The position numbers and the translations under genes are program-made. Shown in pieces: positions 9,502 through 19,913 of a DNA stretch of 64,000 nucleotides; within the stretch, counting starts at the first letter, position 1, and each line of letters starts with the position of its first letter. The notes under the pieces were generated by a model. It was given only the letters and a program-made list of their open reading frames with translations. It ran no database searches and was not told the origin of the DNA. Source of the stretch: a virus; the IMG/VR virus record IMGVR_UViG_3300019360_000008, positions 18,883 through 82,882 of that record. One strand, given 5' to 3'.

Positions 9502-9669
9502 ATGGAAACCAAAGCCGCGCCTCGGAGATACGATATGGAATCACTCTTTGTCGTCATCTTCGCCGTCTCGATCATGATCAGCTTCTTGCTGGTCAGCTTC
9601 CTGCTTCATAGACCTCAACCCAAGGCCAGCGATGTCATCATCGACGGCAAGGCCGAAACCGTCCGATAA
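9502..9669 (+). CDS. Small single-pass membrane peptide, paralogue of the 9243 gene
   Basis: A 55-residue frame: METKAAPRRYD, then a hydrophobic segment including SIMISFLLVSFLLHRPQPKA and a tail with DVIIDGKAETVR. The tail and hydrophobic core match the upstream 73-residue protein, including the VIID-KAET stretch. An internal ATG at 9535 (MESLFVV) aligns better with the paralogue and could be the real start, giving 44 residues. Between the two genes (9465-9501) is another partial copy of the core, a relic of the same duplication. Confidence 0.5.
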   Translation: METKAAPRRYDMESLFVVIFAVSIMISFLLVSFLLHRPQPKASDVIIDGKAETVR

Positions 9670-9683
9670 TCGTCCGATAACCT

Positions 9684-9932
9684 ATGTCGACCATCCGATC
9701 CCTCCAACGCTCCATCCTGAAGCACAAAGGCAAGCAGGCCGGTATGCCGGCCCGACTTGCCGTCGCCCCGTCCAGCAGGCGGCGTATGTACAAGCTGCGT
9801 AAGCTTCAGGCCGATCAGGCGACGATCCAGGCCGCCAATGCGGCGGCTGTGGCGGCCGATCCTCAACTGGCCACCCTAAGTGATGAGGAGCTCGCCGCGC
9901 GTAACTTGGCAGAGGTCGATCGCAAAGGTTGA
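9684..9932 (+). CDS. Hypothetical small basic then acidic protein
   Basis: An 82-residue protein: basic N-terminal half (SLQRSILKHKGKQ, SRRRMYKLRKLQ) and an Ala-rich, acidic C-terminal half. Probably helical, perhaps nucleic-acid or membrane-surface binding. It lies between the membrane peptides and the protease gene; its stop overlaps a possible TTG start of the protease, which hints at coupling. Confidence 0.5.
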   Translation: MSTIRSLQRSILKHKGKQAGMPARLAVAPSSRRRMYKLRKLQADQATIQAANAAAVAADPQLATLSDEELAARNLAEVDRKG

Positions 9933-9945
9933 TTGACGAGACAGA

Positions 9946-9994
9946 GCCGACGGGGCTACCATATCTTATGGCTATACTAAAATGCCCCGTCGGC
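9946..9994 (+). promoter_or_regulatory. Long inverted repeat around the protease start
   Basis: A perfect 11-base inverted repeat, GCCGACGGGGC (9946-9956) and GCCCCGTCGGC (9984-9994), with a smaller CCATA/TATGG hairpin inside its loop. The ATG at 9968 sits in the loop. The folded RNA would hold the start region of the protease, so it may control its translation; it has no T-tract and is unlikely to be a simple terminator. Confidence 0.5.
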
Positions 9995-10819
9995 CTTCGT
10001 GGGTTATTCTCCCTGAAGACATTGGTCTTCCTCCTGTCTTGTTTCGTCTGCGTCGAGTTCACCCTGCTATCGACGCAGATTTCTACGCCGAAAATACAAA
10101 CCTCCAGTAAGGTCCTGCTTGCCGAAAAGCTCTCCCGGGTAAGCGTAACGGTCATTGCCGGAAACCACACAGGTACCGGAATCATTCTGACTCGCCATAC
10201 CAAGGATGGTAAAAAGTTGCACTTGGTCCTGACGGCTGCCCACGTGGTCGAGGAATGTCGCATCACCGTCACCCGTGCGAAGATCCCCCAGATCGAGTTC
10301 AAGACCGCGATGGTGCGCGTGGAGGACCGATATGACGGTCGCGTAGTGCGGTGCGCCGATTATCCAGCTGAGATCATTCAGTACAGCAATGCTGAAACCG
10401 GTAGAGATCTAGCAGTTTTGAAGATTCTGGACCCGAACTTCCCGGACGCCAATACAGAGTTTTACGCAGACGGTATCCCTGCTCCCGGTACCGACATATA
10501 TCACTACGGCAGCATGTTTGGCCTATCAGGGTCGTTCACGTCTGGTGTGGTGAGTCAAGTCGGCCGTAACCTGGAAGGGCAGCTGTTTGACCAGGTCAAC
10601 ATTGCGGCATATCCAGGATCCAGCGGTGGGGGTATTTTCGTCGAAGATGGCAGATGCGTTGGCCTCGTGCTCCTGCTAAGAGCTCCTGCTGTCGTATTTA
10701 TCGTACCGGCCCGTGAAATAGAAATCTGGTCGCTTAAGGCTGGATGCCGATGGCTGACAAACCCGTCAGTCAAAGTTGATACTGACAAACTCTCCAAGTG
10801 GCCTGTCGAAAATGACTGA
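9968..10819 (+). CDS. Membrane-anchored trypsin-like serine protease
   Basis: A chymotrypsin-fold peptidase (S1/HtrA-like). The catalytic triad is visible: His in LTAAHVVEEC, Asp in GRDLAVLKI, Ser in YPGSSGGGIF. A single hydrophobic segment near the N-terminus (TLVFLLSCFVCVEFTLL) would act as signal anchor and place the protease domain outside the cytoplasm. No PDZ domain follows, so it is shorter than DegP/HtrA. An in-frame TTG at 9929 would overlap the preceding stop and add 13 residues. Trypsin-like enzymes are uncommon in phages; target unknown. It follows small membrane peptides and may form one system with them (inference). Confidence 0.8.
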   Translation: MAILKCPVGLRGLFSLKTLVFLLSCFVCVEFTLLSTQISTPKIQTSSKVLLAEKLSRVSVTVIAGNHTGTGIILTRHTKDGKKLHLVLTAAHVVEECRITVTRAKIPQIEFKTAMVRVEDRYDGRVVRCADYPAEIIQYSNAETGRDLAVLKILDPNFPDANTEFYADGIPAPGTDIYHYGSMFGLSGSFTSGVVSQVGRNLEGQLFDQVNIAAYPGSSGGGIFVEDGRCVGLVLLLRAPAVVFIVPAREIEIWSLKAGCRWLTNPSVKVDTDKLSKWPVEND

Positions 10820-10825
10820 TCTGCT

Positions 10826-10845
10826 TTGCAGCTTTAGGGCTGCAA
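10826..10845 (+). promoter_or_regulatory. Hairpin after the protease gene
   Basis: TTGCAGC-TTTAGG-GCTGCAA is a perfect 7-base stem just after the protease stop. No T-tract follows, so it may protect the 3' end or be part of a two-hairpin ending with the terminator at 10871. Confidence 0.4.
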
Positions 10846-10870
10846 GGAAAACGCAGAGACACCGTCGCAT

Positions 10871-10905
10871 CCGCGCCTCTTCGCTGGGGCGCGGGTTTTG
10901 ATTTT
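10871..10905 (+). terminator. Rho-independent terminator after the protease gene
   Basis: Stem CCGCGCC (10871-10877) / GGCGCGG (10888-10894) followed by GTTTTGATTTT. It closes the membrane-peptide and protease unit. Confidence 0.75.
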
Positions 10906-10927
10906 AGCACTTCCATCTTTTTATCTA
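10898..10927 (+). promoter_or_regulatory. Predicted promoter for the 10932 gene
   Basis: TTGATT at 10898-10903, 18-base spacer, TATCTA at 10922-10927. The predicted start of transcription falls at the ATG at 10932, so a leaderless message is expected. It overlaps the T-tract of the terminator just upstream. Confidence 0.4.
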
Positions 10928-10931
10928 TCAC

Positions 10932-11213
10932 ATGGAAAAGGTCAATGTTTACAGACTTTCGTCCTGCCCGATGATCCACACACCCGGAATATTCAAGTAC
11001 TGGATTAACGGTTATCGCACGACTCCCGAGTTTTCGTTCTGGCATGCAGCTATGGGCTTTCCCATGCTACCCGCCGCGCTGATTGCAGACGTACTGTCAG
11101 AACGCTGCCCGTACAAGGTCGAAGGTGACGTCGTAGTCATCGAATGGTCTAAGCCGATGGGCGAGTTCACAGAATATCACAAGCAGGAGGAGATGGTTGA
11201 AAGCGGTGATTAA
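10932..11213 (+). CDS. Hypothetical protein, 93 residues
   Basis: No recognised domain. First gene of a new unit behind a terminator and a predicted leaderless promoter. The middle (FKYWINGYRTTPEFSFWHAA) is aromatic. The end of the gene carries a clear Shine-Dalgarno-like AGGAGGAG (11185-11192) that serves the next gene. Confidence 0.55.
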   Translation: MEKVNVYRLSSCPMIHTPGIFKYWINGYRTTPEFSFWHAAMGFPMLPAALIADVLSERCPYKVEGDVVVIEWSKPMGEFTEYHKQEEMVESGD

Positions 11214-11586
11214 CGTCAACAGGCACGTGATTGCAAAGAACCGGATACTCGCCCAACGGGCAGAGGCCGGGGAGATTGGTCGCGAGCTTGCCGAGGCCGA
11301 CATGGCCCCTACCCTGTCAGTCAAAACCTGCAAGTCCAACCGGTACACCAAGCACGTCCTGATCAAGGATCGCACCGGTCGTGTTATCGCCCAGGTGGTC
11401 TATCGTCCGTTCAAGCCGTTGTCCTGCGGGGCCACGGCATGGATCGAAGTGATGGATGCCAGCAACGTGGAGGTCATCAATGTCCGCAAAAGTAACCAAT
11501 CTAAAAGCCCGCCGCCGAGCACTCGCCGAGGAACTCGCCGAGGAGCTCGACCTGCACGTGTCAGACGTCAAGTCTGCTCCCTATGA
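11197..11586 (+). CDS. Hypothetical basic protein with TTG start
   Basis: A 129-residue protein. The TTG start lies six bases after AGGAGG, one of very few good Shine-Dalgarno sites in the window, which decides this start. Residues ~40-95 look like a compact beta-rich domain (TKHVLIKDRTGRVIAQVVY). The last ~30 residues are basic low-complexity sequence (STRRGTRRGARPARVRR) that overlaps the next gene in another frame; a 107-base overlap is long, so the tail may be a by-product of the overlap. Confidence 0.45.
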   Translation: MKAVINVNRHVIAKNRILAQRAEAGEIGRELAEADMAPTLSVKTCKSNRYTKHVLIKDRTGRVIAQVVYRPFKPLSCGATAWIEVMDASNVEVINVRKSNQSKSPPPSTRRGTRRGARPARVRRQVCSL

Positions 11587-11941
11587 CCAGGCACTACTGA
11601 TTGTCCGGCCGCACAGCGCGCCCGAAAGGGAGTATCTGGTCTTGACCGAACCGGAGGCTCGTCGTCGCACGACTGAGTACATCAAAGAATCCCTGTGGGC
11701 ATTCAGGGCTGAGTTTGTGATCAAGTACACCTGTCTGCCGGCAGACTCCGTTCCGATGGTGCGAGGCTGGCAGGAGACTCAGTGTGAAGGCGCCAACGAA
11801 ACGCTCCTCAAGCTTGTTGGACGTAAACTGCACAAACTCATCGATGACGCGGTGGCGGCAGACGGTCGAGGATGTTTCCTTGCCGGCTACGATCACGAAG
11901 AGTTGCGCCGGGGTCCCTGGTACATCTATCGCACACACTGA
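11480..11941 (+). CDS. Hypothetical protein, 153 residues
   Basis: Starts most plausibly at ATG 11480 (MSAKVTNLKARRRALAEEL). It begins with a charged helix and continues into a mixed alpha/beta domain. No family recognised. It overlaps the preceding gene by about 107 bases in a different frame, so one of the two ends may be misjudged; this frame shows the more normal composition across the overlap. Confidence 0.55.
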   Translation: MSAKVTNLKARRRALAEELAEELDLHVSDVKSAPYDQALLIVRPHSAPEREYLVLTEPEARRRTTEYIKESLWAFRAEFVIKYTCLPADSVPMVRGWQETQCEGANETLLKLVGRKLHKLIDDAVAADGRGCFLAGYDHEELRRGPWYIYRTH

Positions 11942-12015
11942 GTTTATGGCCGGCATTGCAAGTCTGCCTACGTGGCCCGCAAGGCTGAGGAACTCAAATC
12001 AAAAAGCGCATAATC

Positions 12016-12702
12016 ATGCCGATAATCAAAACCGATTCGTGCTACTACGACGGTCCGTTCAAGCGGACGGTGAGGTTCGCCAAGAAGGACGGCTTCACAT
12101 GTGAACTTCCGCCCGCGGCCTGGGCGGTCGTCGGTACACAGAAAGCCGTCAGTAACACGCTCGACGGCTGTCTCAGGGAGTTTGAGCGCCTGGTCAAAGC
12201 CTGGCGGTCGGCATCCTCCACAACTCGCGAGGTCCTGGTGTACCAGGTTCATCGAAAGGCCCATATCTGCGAGTCGGGTAAGAACACGGACGATGCCTTG
12301 CGCAAGTACATCTTCCGGGCGGACGACCTGGGCTTTGAAGAAGGTATGGGGCTGACCGTCTGTGCCGGGGTGTTCGTGGAAACGAAGATCCAGCTAGGCG
12401 GTGACGTGCGTTACGAGTACAAGCTCATCAACGGTCGCCTACCTCTAAGCATTGAGCATGGGGCCGGCGGACATCACGGGCTGATCTCGGGGTGCGGGAA
12501 GTATCAGCAGGGAGCGATGCTAACAACCCCGGAGCTGGAGGCGTTCTTCACCGGTATCGCCCTCGGGCTGGAGAAGCTGATCCTGATGTTCGACCAACTC
12601 AGGGATGAGAAGAAGCTTCTGACGTTCGCGGCCGAAGGTCTCAAACTTTTGGCGCCACCGTCAGAACCCGTTATCGAGAAAACGCTCCCGGAAGGTTCAT
12701 GA
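12016..12702 (+). CDS. Hypothetical protein, 228 residues
   Basis: No family recognised. It contains regular secondary-structure-like sequence with EHGAGGHHGLISGCGKYQQG (a small-residue and His-rich loop, residues ~147-166) and a helical C-terminus. It runs tail-to-tail into the terminase gene with a 32-base overlap. Confidence 0.55.
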   Translation: MPIIKTDSCYYDGPFKRTVRFAKKDGFTCELPPAAWAVVGTQKAVSNTLDGCLREFERLVKAWRSASSTTREVLVYQVHRKAHICESGKNTDDALRKYIFRADDLGFEEGMGLTVCAGVFVETKIQLGGDVRYEYKLINGRLPLSIEHGAGGHHGLISGCGKYQQGAMLTTPELEAFFTGIALGLEKLILMFDQLRDEKKLLTFAAEGLKLLAPPSEPVIEKTLPEGS

Positions 12703-15700
12703 TGAGATCAATCGCTGTGCCCTTGAGGGTCTGCTCAAGGCGCAGCCGAATAGAATCGTCAGCAATCAGCGGTTCACCAAGCAAGAGTCGACCCAACACG
12801 TAGGCATAATTTGCCGCCTGAATGGTGTCACTCGGCTTGGTGGCCGAGGGGAGGTAGCGCATGGTGGTAACGCCACCGGGAGATTCGCACGGAGCGCGGA
12901 ACACGTTCAGGAAGTCCAACAGGAGTGGCTGGGCCTGATCCCACTTGTAACAGCGGATACGCTTACGCTTGATGGCATTGTACAAGTCTGTGATTGACTC
13001 CGTCTTGTTGAGCTGCCACTCGTTGATCGTGTGGGGACTGTCCGACTCGCCGAAGTACACGGCGGTCGGTCCCATGTACCGGATCATCAGGTGGCGCTCT
13101 GCGGGCAGGAGTTTGCGGATGGCCGAGTTGTAGGCCATGCCGACACCGACGTCAGTGGCGATGGCGAACCCGCCAAGCGCCAAGTGGTTCATGCAGATGT
13201 CGGCCGAGATCGAATCATAGTCCATACCGTCATAGCGACGCATGTGGATGATGTCAAACTCGTGTGTGCCGGCCCGAATACCCATTGCGACGTGGACCGT
13301 CGTGGAAATGCGTAACTTGTGCTCGATTGAAGGATCGGTACCGCCCCAGTCACAACCGCTGACCACATACTCATAGCCTCGGTCCCGGGCACGCTTCTGC
13401 AGCGCCTCTTGCTCGCCCAGTATACACATATCCTCCAGGTGCTTGCGCGTGATTTCTCTCGCGCCCTCATCGGTCGGAAGACCGAGCAGCTCTTGGTAGA
13501 ACTTCCGGATGTTTTGCGTCGTTTTGAGCAGCCGGACGATGGATTCCCATCGAGCTTTGTTGTTCACGACGGCCGGAACGATGATCTGGGGGATGTGGAA
13601 GCCGATTTGCTTTTGCTCCAGAAGCTCGGGCTTGGCGTGGATGAACTGACCCGTGTAGACGTTGAGCAGCTTGCCGCACTTGTAGCATGACGGCCCCTGG
13701 GGCTTGATCATGTCGAGCACGTTGTACTCCGGCAACGGGATGTTCCACGTGCCGCAGCCGCAGCGGATCGACCAGTACCCCTGACTCGATTGAGCAAACT
13801 TATTCTCCAGCGCGGTCTCAGTCGTCAGGCTGGTGCCCGAGTATATCGTGACCGGGTTCTGCGAAGCCGATTGACACTGCTGAACTTCAGTCTCCAGGTC
13901 GATGTCGAAGTCCTGAAACTCGTCGTAGAGCAGCTCGTCGGTGGACTTGCCACGCGCCGGACCCGCCTCGGACAAGATGTGCAGGAGTTCGATCTGCGAC
14001 CGGTTTGGGAATTCCTTGTACCGCAGGTTGAGGCGGAACCTGTGGTCGGGACGATACAGCGTGCAGGCCCGTTCGGTCTCGCGCAGCTTGTTAGCGTACG
14101 TGGCGAGCTGCTGTCCGCGCGGCGTAATGTAGAGACTCTTGAGCCCCGGTATGAAGTGGGCGTTAAGAACCTGCCGCACTGATATTGCGGTAGAGTTGTG
14201 GGCTACTACACCGTTCAGCACATAGTTGTGATGCTGCTCGATCTCGATGTCCCACGTATCTTCTTCCCCTAATGGCTCAATGTGTTTAATGCTGGCCCAC
14301 GTGACGTCTGCGACGTTTAACCAGTGATGAAGATCGGCAACGGCTGGACAATCGGGGACATACTTCCGGCCGTGCTCCAGATACCGTTCCAGCTTTTCAC
14401 GATTCGGACAATAGTTACGTTGCAGTGTAAGTCCGTTAGGTTTGAACGCGCCCCCCTTGATCTTCTGACACGCGCTGCGCAGTTGATTTAGAACTCTAAA
14501 GATGCCGCTAGGTAGTACATCGTCATTATTGTTTGACGTGGTGTCGGCAATCCTAAGCGAGCCGGTTGGTTTACCGGGGATGTCGTTGAAAAGCGCGATG
14601 AACTTGCCCCATGCCGGGCGGCCTTTGATCCTTACGCGGTAGTACTTGCGGCATTTAACACGACGTCCGTCTTTCTTACGGTACCCCCCAACGCCGACCG
14701 TAATCGTGGCTTCTATGCCAAACTTCAGCAAGAGAGCGTTTATTCCATCGGCCAGTTTACGTGATGTCGTCGAGTAGGAAATATCAAAATGACCCCCATG
14801 TTGCTTTACCGTTCCGTCCGTAGCCCACAGGCGAGAAAGGAACAATCGCGCGGATTCCGCTGGAAGTTCGAAAACCCAGGAGGGAATAAACTTTTCCCAA
14901 GCACGATGCTTCCAGAGTGCATCAGCCTTTAGCCAGTTCACCATCTCGTTACGTCTACTGAAATTGACGTCTATCGCGATGCTCTTCGGACAGTCAGATA
15001 ATCTAATAGGTGTAGTCTTAAGGCACTGCAGCAACCCTGCGAACTCCGCAATGGCTTGAGGATCTGCCGACGTAAAAGAGTTGTTACCTGAACAGCCGCA
15101 GCAACCGTCACCTAGCATGTAGGCGGTAAGTATGATACGGGCCTCTTGCTCGGCTCGATCGCCAAAATTCCCGCCCCGTCGCAGCACCGCCACCCGGTCG
15201 CCTTTTTTAAGGGATTGCGCTTGCACCCAGCCGTCGAATCCCCTGAGTGGATGTTCGGAACCGAGCAAGAGACTAAGTCCTGATCGCAAGGTAATTCGAT
15301 AGACCTGCTTGCGGCCCGTGCGATACTTACCTATGACTTTTGCCGAGGCAGTTCGGCACTGTTCATCCACGCACAGAACCTCTGTTCCAACTTTAATGTC
15401 TTTTGGATACAAGGGTTGACCGTTTTTGGCGTATATCGGATTCAGATCATTTACACTTACGCATTTCGCGATCTGACGTGACCCGCGCAATACCGTGAAC
15501 CCGCCGATTTGAAAGTTCAGCATCGACCACACGAACGGGTAGTCGAGGAAGCTTAACTGCTTGCCTTGTGGAAACTTGGGGAAGTAGTGACCAACCATGA
15601 AGAATAGGTTGTGACCACAGTGCTTCCAAATCTCGAAAAGAAGCTGGTTGGCCTCCTCTTTGGATTTAGAGCTGGTACTCGACTTAGACTGCGCTGCTGA

Positions 15701-15778
15701 GAATGCATTGACAAGCGTTTCCAAGCGGGACTTGAATTCACCATCGGTGCGTGCTCTAGTGTATAGGTCGAAGTACAT
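12671..15778 (-). CDS. Terminase large subunit with an in-frame intein
   Basis: DNA-packaging ATPase and nuclease. The P-loop is RGSRQIAK|STAISVRQ, split after Lys105 by a 423-residue intein (residues 106-528). After splicing the protein would be 612 residues, normal for a large terminase. Walker B is ELLYDEFQDF (D619, E620). The C-terminal nuclease domain has an acidic site VSGCDWGGTD and another in ATDVGVG. The P-loop carries Ala where the usual motif has Gly before Lys. It is the only minus-strand gene in this part and is separated from the portal gene by about 34 kb. Splicing is expected to be needed because the intein destroys the ATP site. Confidence 0.92.
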   Translation of the reverse strand: MYFDLYTRARTDGEFKSRLETLVNAFSAAQSKSSTSSKSKEEANQLLFEIWKHCGHNLFFMVGHYFPKFPQGKQLSFLDYPFVWSMLNFQIGGFTVLRGSRQIAKCVSVNDLNPIYAKNGQPLYPKDIKVGTEVLCVDEQCRTASAKVIGKYRTGRKQVYRITLRSGLSLLLGSEHPLRGFDGWVQAQSLKKGDRVAVLRRGGNFGDRAEQEARIILTAYMLGDGCCGCSGNNSFTSADPQAIAEFAGLLQCLKTTPIRLSDCPKSIAIDVNFSRRNEMVNWLKADALWKHRAWEKFIPSWVFELPAESARLFLSRLWATDGTVKQHGGHFDISYSTTSRKLADGINALLLKFGIEATITVGVGGYRKKDGRRVKCRKYYRVRIKGRPAWGKFIALFNDIPGKPTGSLRIADTTSNNNDDVLPSGIFRVLNQLRSACQKIKGGAFKPNGLTLQRNYCPNREKLERYLEHGRKYVPDCPAVADLHHWLNVADVTWASIKHIEPLGEEDTWDIEIEQHHNYVLNGVVAHNSTAISVRQVLNAHFIPGLKSLYITPRGQQLATYANKLRETERACTLYRPDHRFRLNLRYKEFPNRSQIELLHILSEAGPARGKSTDELLYDEFQDFDIDLETEVQQCQSASQNPVTIYSGTSLTTETALENKFAQSSQGYWSIRCGCGTWNIPLPEYNVLDMIKPQGPSCYKCGKLLNVYTGQFIHAKPELLEQKQIGFHIPQIIVPAVVNNKARWESIVRLLKTTQNIRKFYQELLGLPTDEGAREITRKHLEDMCILGEQEALQKRARDRGYEYVVSGCDWGGTDPSIEHKLRISTTVHVAMGIRAGTHEFDIIHMRRYDGMDYDSISADICMNHLALGGFAIATDVGVGMAYNSAIRKLLPAERHLMIRYMGPTAVYFGESDSPHTINEWQLNKTESITDLYNAIKRKRIRCYKWDQAQPLLLDFLNVFRAPCESPGGVTTMRYLPSATKPSDTIQAANYAYVLGRLLLGEPLIADDSIRLRLEQTLKGTAIDLIMNLPGAFSR
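14195..15463 (-). mobile_element. LAGLIDADG intein inserted in the terminase P-loop
   Basis: The intein starts with Cys (CVSVNDLNP) and ends NGVVAHN followed by Ser of the extein, the standard splice junction residues. The N-terminal splicing block with LLLGSEHPL (block B like) and the C-terminal block DTWDIEIEQHHNYVLNG are present. Two dodecapeptide LAGLIDADG motifs are visible: TAYMLGDG and LSRLWATDG, so it also carries a homing endonuclease with both acidic residues. It appears complete and likely active in splicing and homing. Confidence 0.93.
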
Positions 15779-15806
15779 TGCTTCGTTGAAAACAATACCG
15801 TAAACT
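15778..15806 (+). promoter_or_regulatory. Predicted promoter for the 15812 unit
   Basis: TTGCTT (15778-15783), 17-base spacer, TAAACT (15801-15806). The ATG at 15812 is where transcription would start, again a leaderless arrangement. This promoter would drive the long operon that ends with the Rad50-like gene. Confidence 0.4.
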
Positions 15807-15819
15807 GGGATATGGTCAA
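15792..15819 (-). promoter_or_regulatory. Predicted promoter for the terminase gene
   Basis: On the minus strand TTGACC (15819-15814), 16-base spacer, TATTGT (15797-15792), then the terminase ATG at 15778. It overlaps the divergent promoter of the plus-strand unit, so the two may exclude each other. Confidence 0.45.
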
Positions 15820-15943
15820 CAAGTCTCCAAAAAATGTCCTAAAGGGAAAGCCTGCAACGGCTTTCCCGAAGGCCCGCGCCAGCGCCGTCAAAATGGTGCC
15901 CGTAAAGAAGTCTGTGACGACCAATGGAACCAAACCCGAATAA
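15812..15943 (+). CDS. Small very basic peptide, 43 residues
   Basis: Reads MVNKSPKNVLKGKPATAF and continues with many Lys and Arg residues (9 Lys in all), ending KPE. It is supported by its place right after a promoter-like pair and by a 20-base overlap with the next gene in another frame. Composition suggests nucleic-acid binding. No homologue recognised; the gene could be only a leader peptide. Confidence 0.45.
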   Translation: MVNKSPKNVLKGKPATAFPKARASAVKMVPVKKSVTTNGTKPE

Positions 15944-16433
15944 AATCGAAGATGCCCTGGAGGCGACACAGCCTGAGCAGTTTGAGACTCAGCACCCTGA
16001 ACGCGAAGACGGCTCTCCAGACGTCAATAAGGTTGACTACAATCAGTCTCAGACTTGGGTCCGCGTACCGGGTCCCAAGCATGTTACTGATCTTCCCAAG
16101 CCTGGCGACATCCGCATCGAATGGAACGTGATGATAACCAGCAGTGAAGGCGTAATCCACGTCTCGGAGGACGCGGTCAACAAGCGTGCTATCGACGGAC
16201 CCAATCACGCCAAGACCGTCGCCCTATCGATCCAGAAGGTCCTGGAAGGAAGCTTCTACGAACCCATGCTGGCCGACGTACAGGCTTACGGTGCTCGCCG
16301 GCTGGACGCCATCGCCACACGGACCCAAACGCTTCGTGAGGCGGCTCCCGTTGCCCAATTGCCTGATTTCGGACCTGCGTCGTATGAGCAGCCGCTTATG
16401 CCCGCTCCGCCGAACCCTTCGGCTAAAATTTAA
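15924..16433 (+). CDS. Hypothetical protein, 169 residues
   Basis: Acidic N-terminus, a central beta-rich part (DIRIEWNVMITSSEGVIHVS) and a Pro-rich C-terminal tail (QPLMPAPPNPSAKI). No family recognised. Its last codons carry the left breakpoint of the tandem duplication described at 16404-17155. Confidence 0.6.
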   Translation: MEPNPNKIEDALEATQPEQFETQHPEREDGSPDVNKVDYNQSQTWVRVPGPKHVTDLPKPGDIRIEWNVMITSSEGVIHVSEDAVNKRAIDGPNHAKTVALSIQKVLEGSFYEPMLADVQAYGARRLDAIATRTQTLREAAPVAQLPDFGPASYEQPLMPAPPNPSAKI

Positions 16434-16445
16434 CTAACAGCCTAA

Positions 16446-16751
16446 ATGCCAAATCGTAAAGGCCCGCTTACCGGCCATATCTACCGCTTTGTCTTCGGTT
16501 CCGAATCATCCGCAGTCAATGTCATGTGTGAAGTCCACGTTCCCGGACCTATCGACATGCAAAAGGCTGTTGTTGTCGCCAAAAAGACTTTGAAAGCTAA
16601 CATCGGAAAGAATGGTATCGACTTTGATTGCCTGAACCGCGTACACGCCGGTACGGGTCTGACTATCGTGGGCAGTGGACGCATTTACGCCTATGAATGG
16701 CTGGTTGACATAGACGACATCGTCGAAGTGCGTCCCGCCAAAGTCACATAA
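16446..16751 (+). CDS. Small paralogue A of a duplicated phage protein
   Basis: A 101-residue protein closely related to the one encoded at 16840: both begin MPxRK, share YRFxFGS, AVxVMC, VPGP and a KxxLK helix, and end in an IVxVxPA strand. Paralogue A has a ~14-residue insertion near the C-terminus. The fold looks like a small alpha/beta domain. Function unknown. Confidence 0.6.
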   Translation: MPNRKGPLTGHIYRFVFGSESSAVNVMCEVHVPGPIDMQKAVVVAKKTLKANIGKNGIDFDCLNRVHAGTGLTIVGSGRIYAYEWLVDIDDIVEVRPAKVT

Positions 16752-16772
16752 TGGTCGAAATTACGCTTCTCG

Positions 16773-16853
16773 ATGACCGAATTTACTCTCTTCACTGATG
16801 GCTCCGCAGAACCCCTCGGCCAAGCTCTAATCATTCCCCATGCCAAAACGTAA
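16773..16853 (+). pseudogene. Truncated copy of the RNase H gene start
   Basis: The first 11 codons (MTEFTLFTDGS) are identical to the real RNase H gene at 17122, including the catalytic Asp, after which the frame runs into a relic of the upstream gene end and stops after 26 codons. It is a by-product of the tandem duplication. It could still be translated as a short peptide. Confidence 0.8.
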
Positions 16854-17103
16854 AAGCCAGACCGCTGGCTATAGCTACCGCTTTGACTTCGGTTCCGTAA
16901 CGTCTGCAGTTGACGTCATGTGCAGTGTCACCGTTCCCGGGCCTGTCAACAAGGCCAAGGCGGTTGACAAGGCCAGGAAGGTTCTGAAAGAAAAGCTCGG
17001 CGAAGACGGTTGCGACTTTGATCGCCTCGAAGAAGGTCGCGTCTACATCCACCCGACACGGGTTACTGAAGACAACATCGTCGACGTGTACCCCGCCTAC
17101 TGA
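16840..17103 (+). CDS. Small paralogue B of a duplicated phage protein
   Basis: An 87-residue relative of the protein encoded at 16446 (YRFDFGS, VDVMCSVTVPGPV, KVLKEKLGEDGCDFDRLEE). Charged residues have drifted between the two copies while the small hydrophobic core positions stay, which suggests both are under selection. Unknown function. Confidence 0.6.
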   Translation: MPKRKSQTAGYSYRFDFGSVTSAVDVMCSVTVPGPVNKAKAVDKARKVLKEKLGEDGCDFDRLEEGRVYIHPTRVTEDNIVDVYPAY

Positions 17104-17121
17104 CCGAAATTCCACCACTCG

Positions 17122-19552
<2,431 letters not shown>

Positions 19553-19553
<1 letters not shown>

Positions 19554-19891
19554 TGGATGCTAGAAAGAAAGCCATCCTGGCGGAAAAGTTCATTGCGTAC
19601 GCACCTGTGTGCCCTGTGGTATGTGGGTACGTACAATTCTCCAAACTGCGGAAGGGATTTGCTCCGGGCACCCTGAAGGAGATCTTCAGATGTGCCCAGT
19701 CGGCATCGTATCTATCCACCATCACGGAAGCCTACTGCACACTTGAGGACTTCATTGAGGAGGTCGCCAGGTGGAAGGATGTTACGATGTTCGGTGAGAC
19801 CGCAACGGTCTTGGTGGAAACCCTGATCGAACTGCTCAAGAAATGTAAATATGAGGTCATCATCTTCGACGACTCAACGAAAACCTCGTAA
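19553..19891 (+). CDS. Hypothetical protein, 112 residues
   Basis: Begins one base inside the ligase stop (TAATGG). It has a mostly helical pattern with several cysteines (CPVVCGYV, FRCAQSAS) but no clear zinc site. No family recognised. Confidence 0.55.
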
Positions 19892-19913
19892 TCGAAGGGC
19901 GCTTAAACACGTA

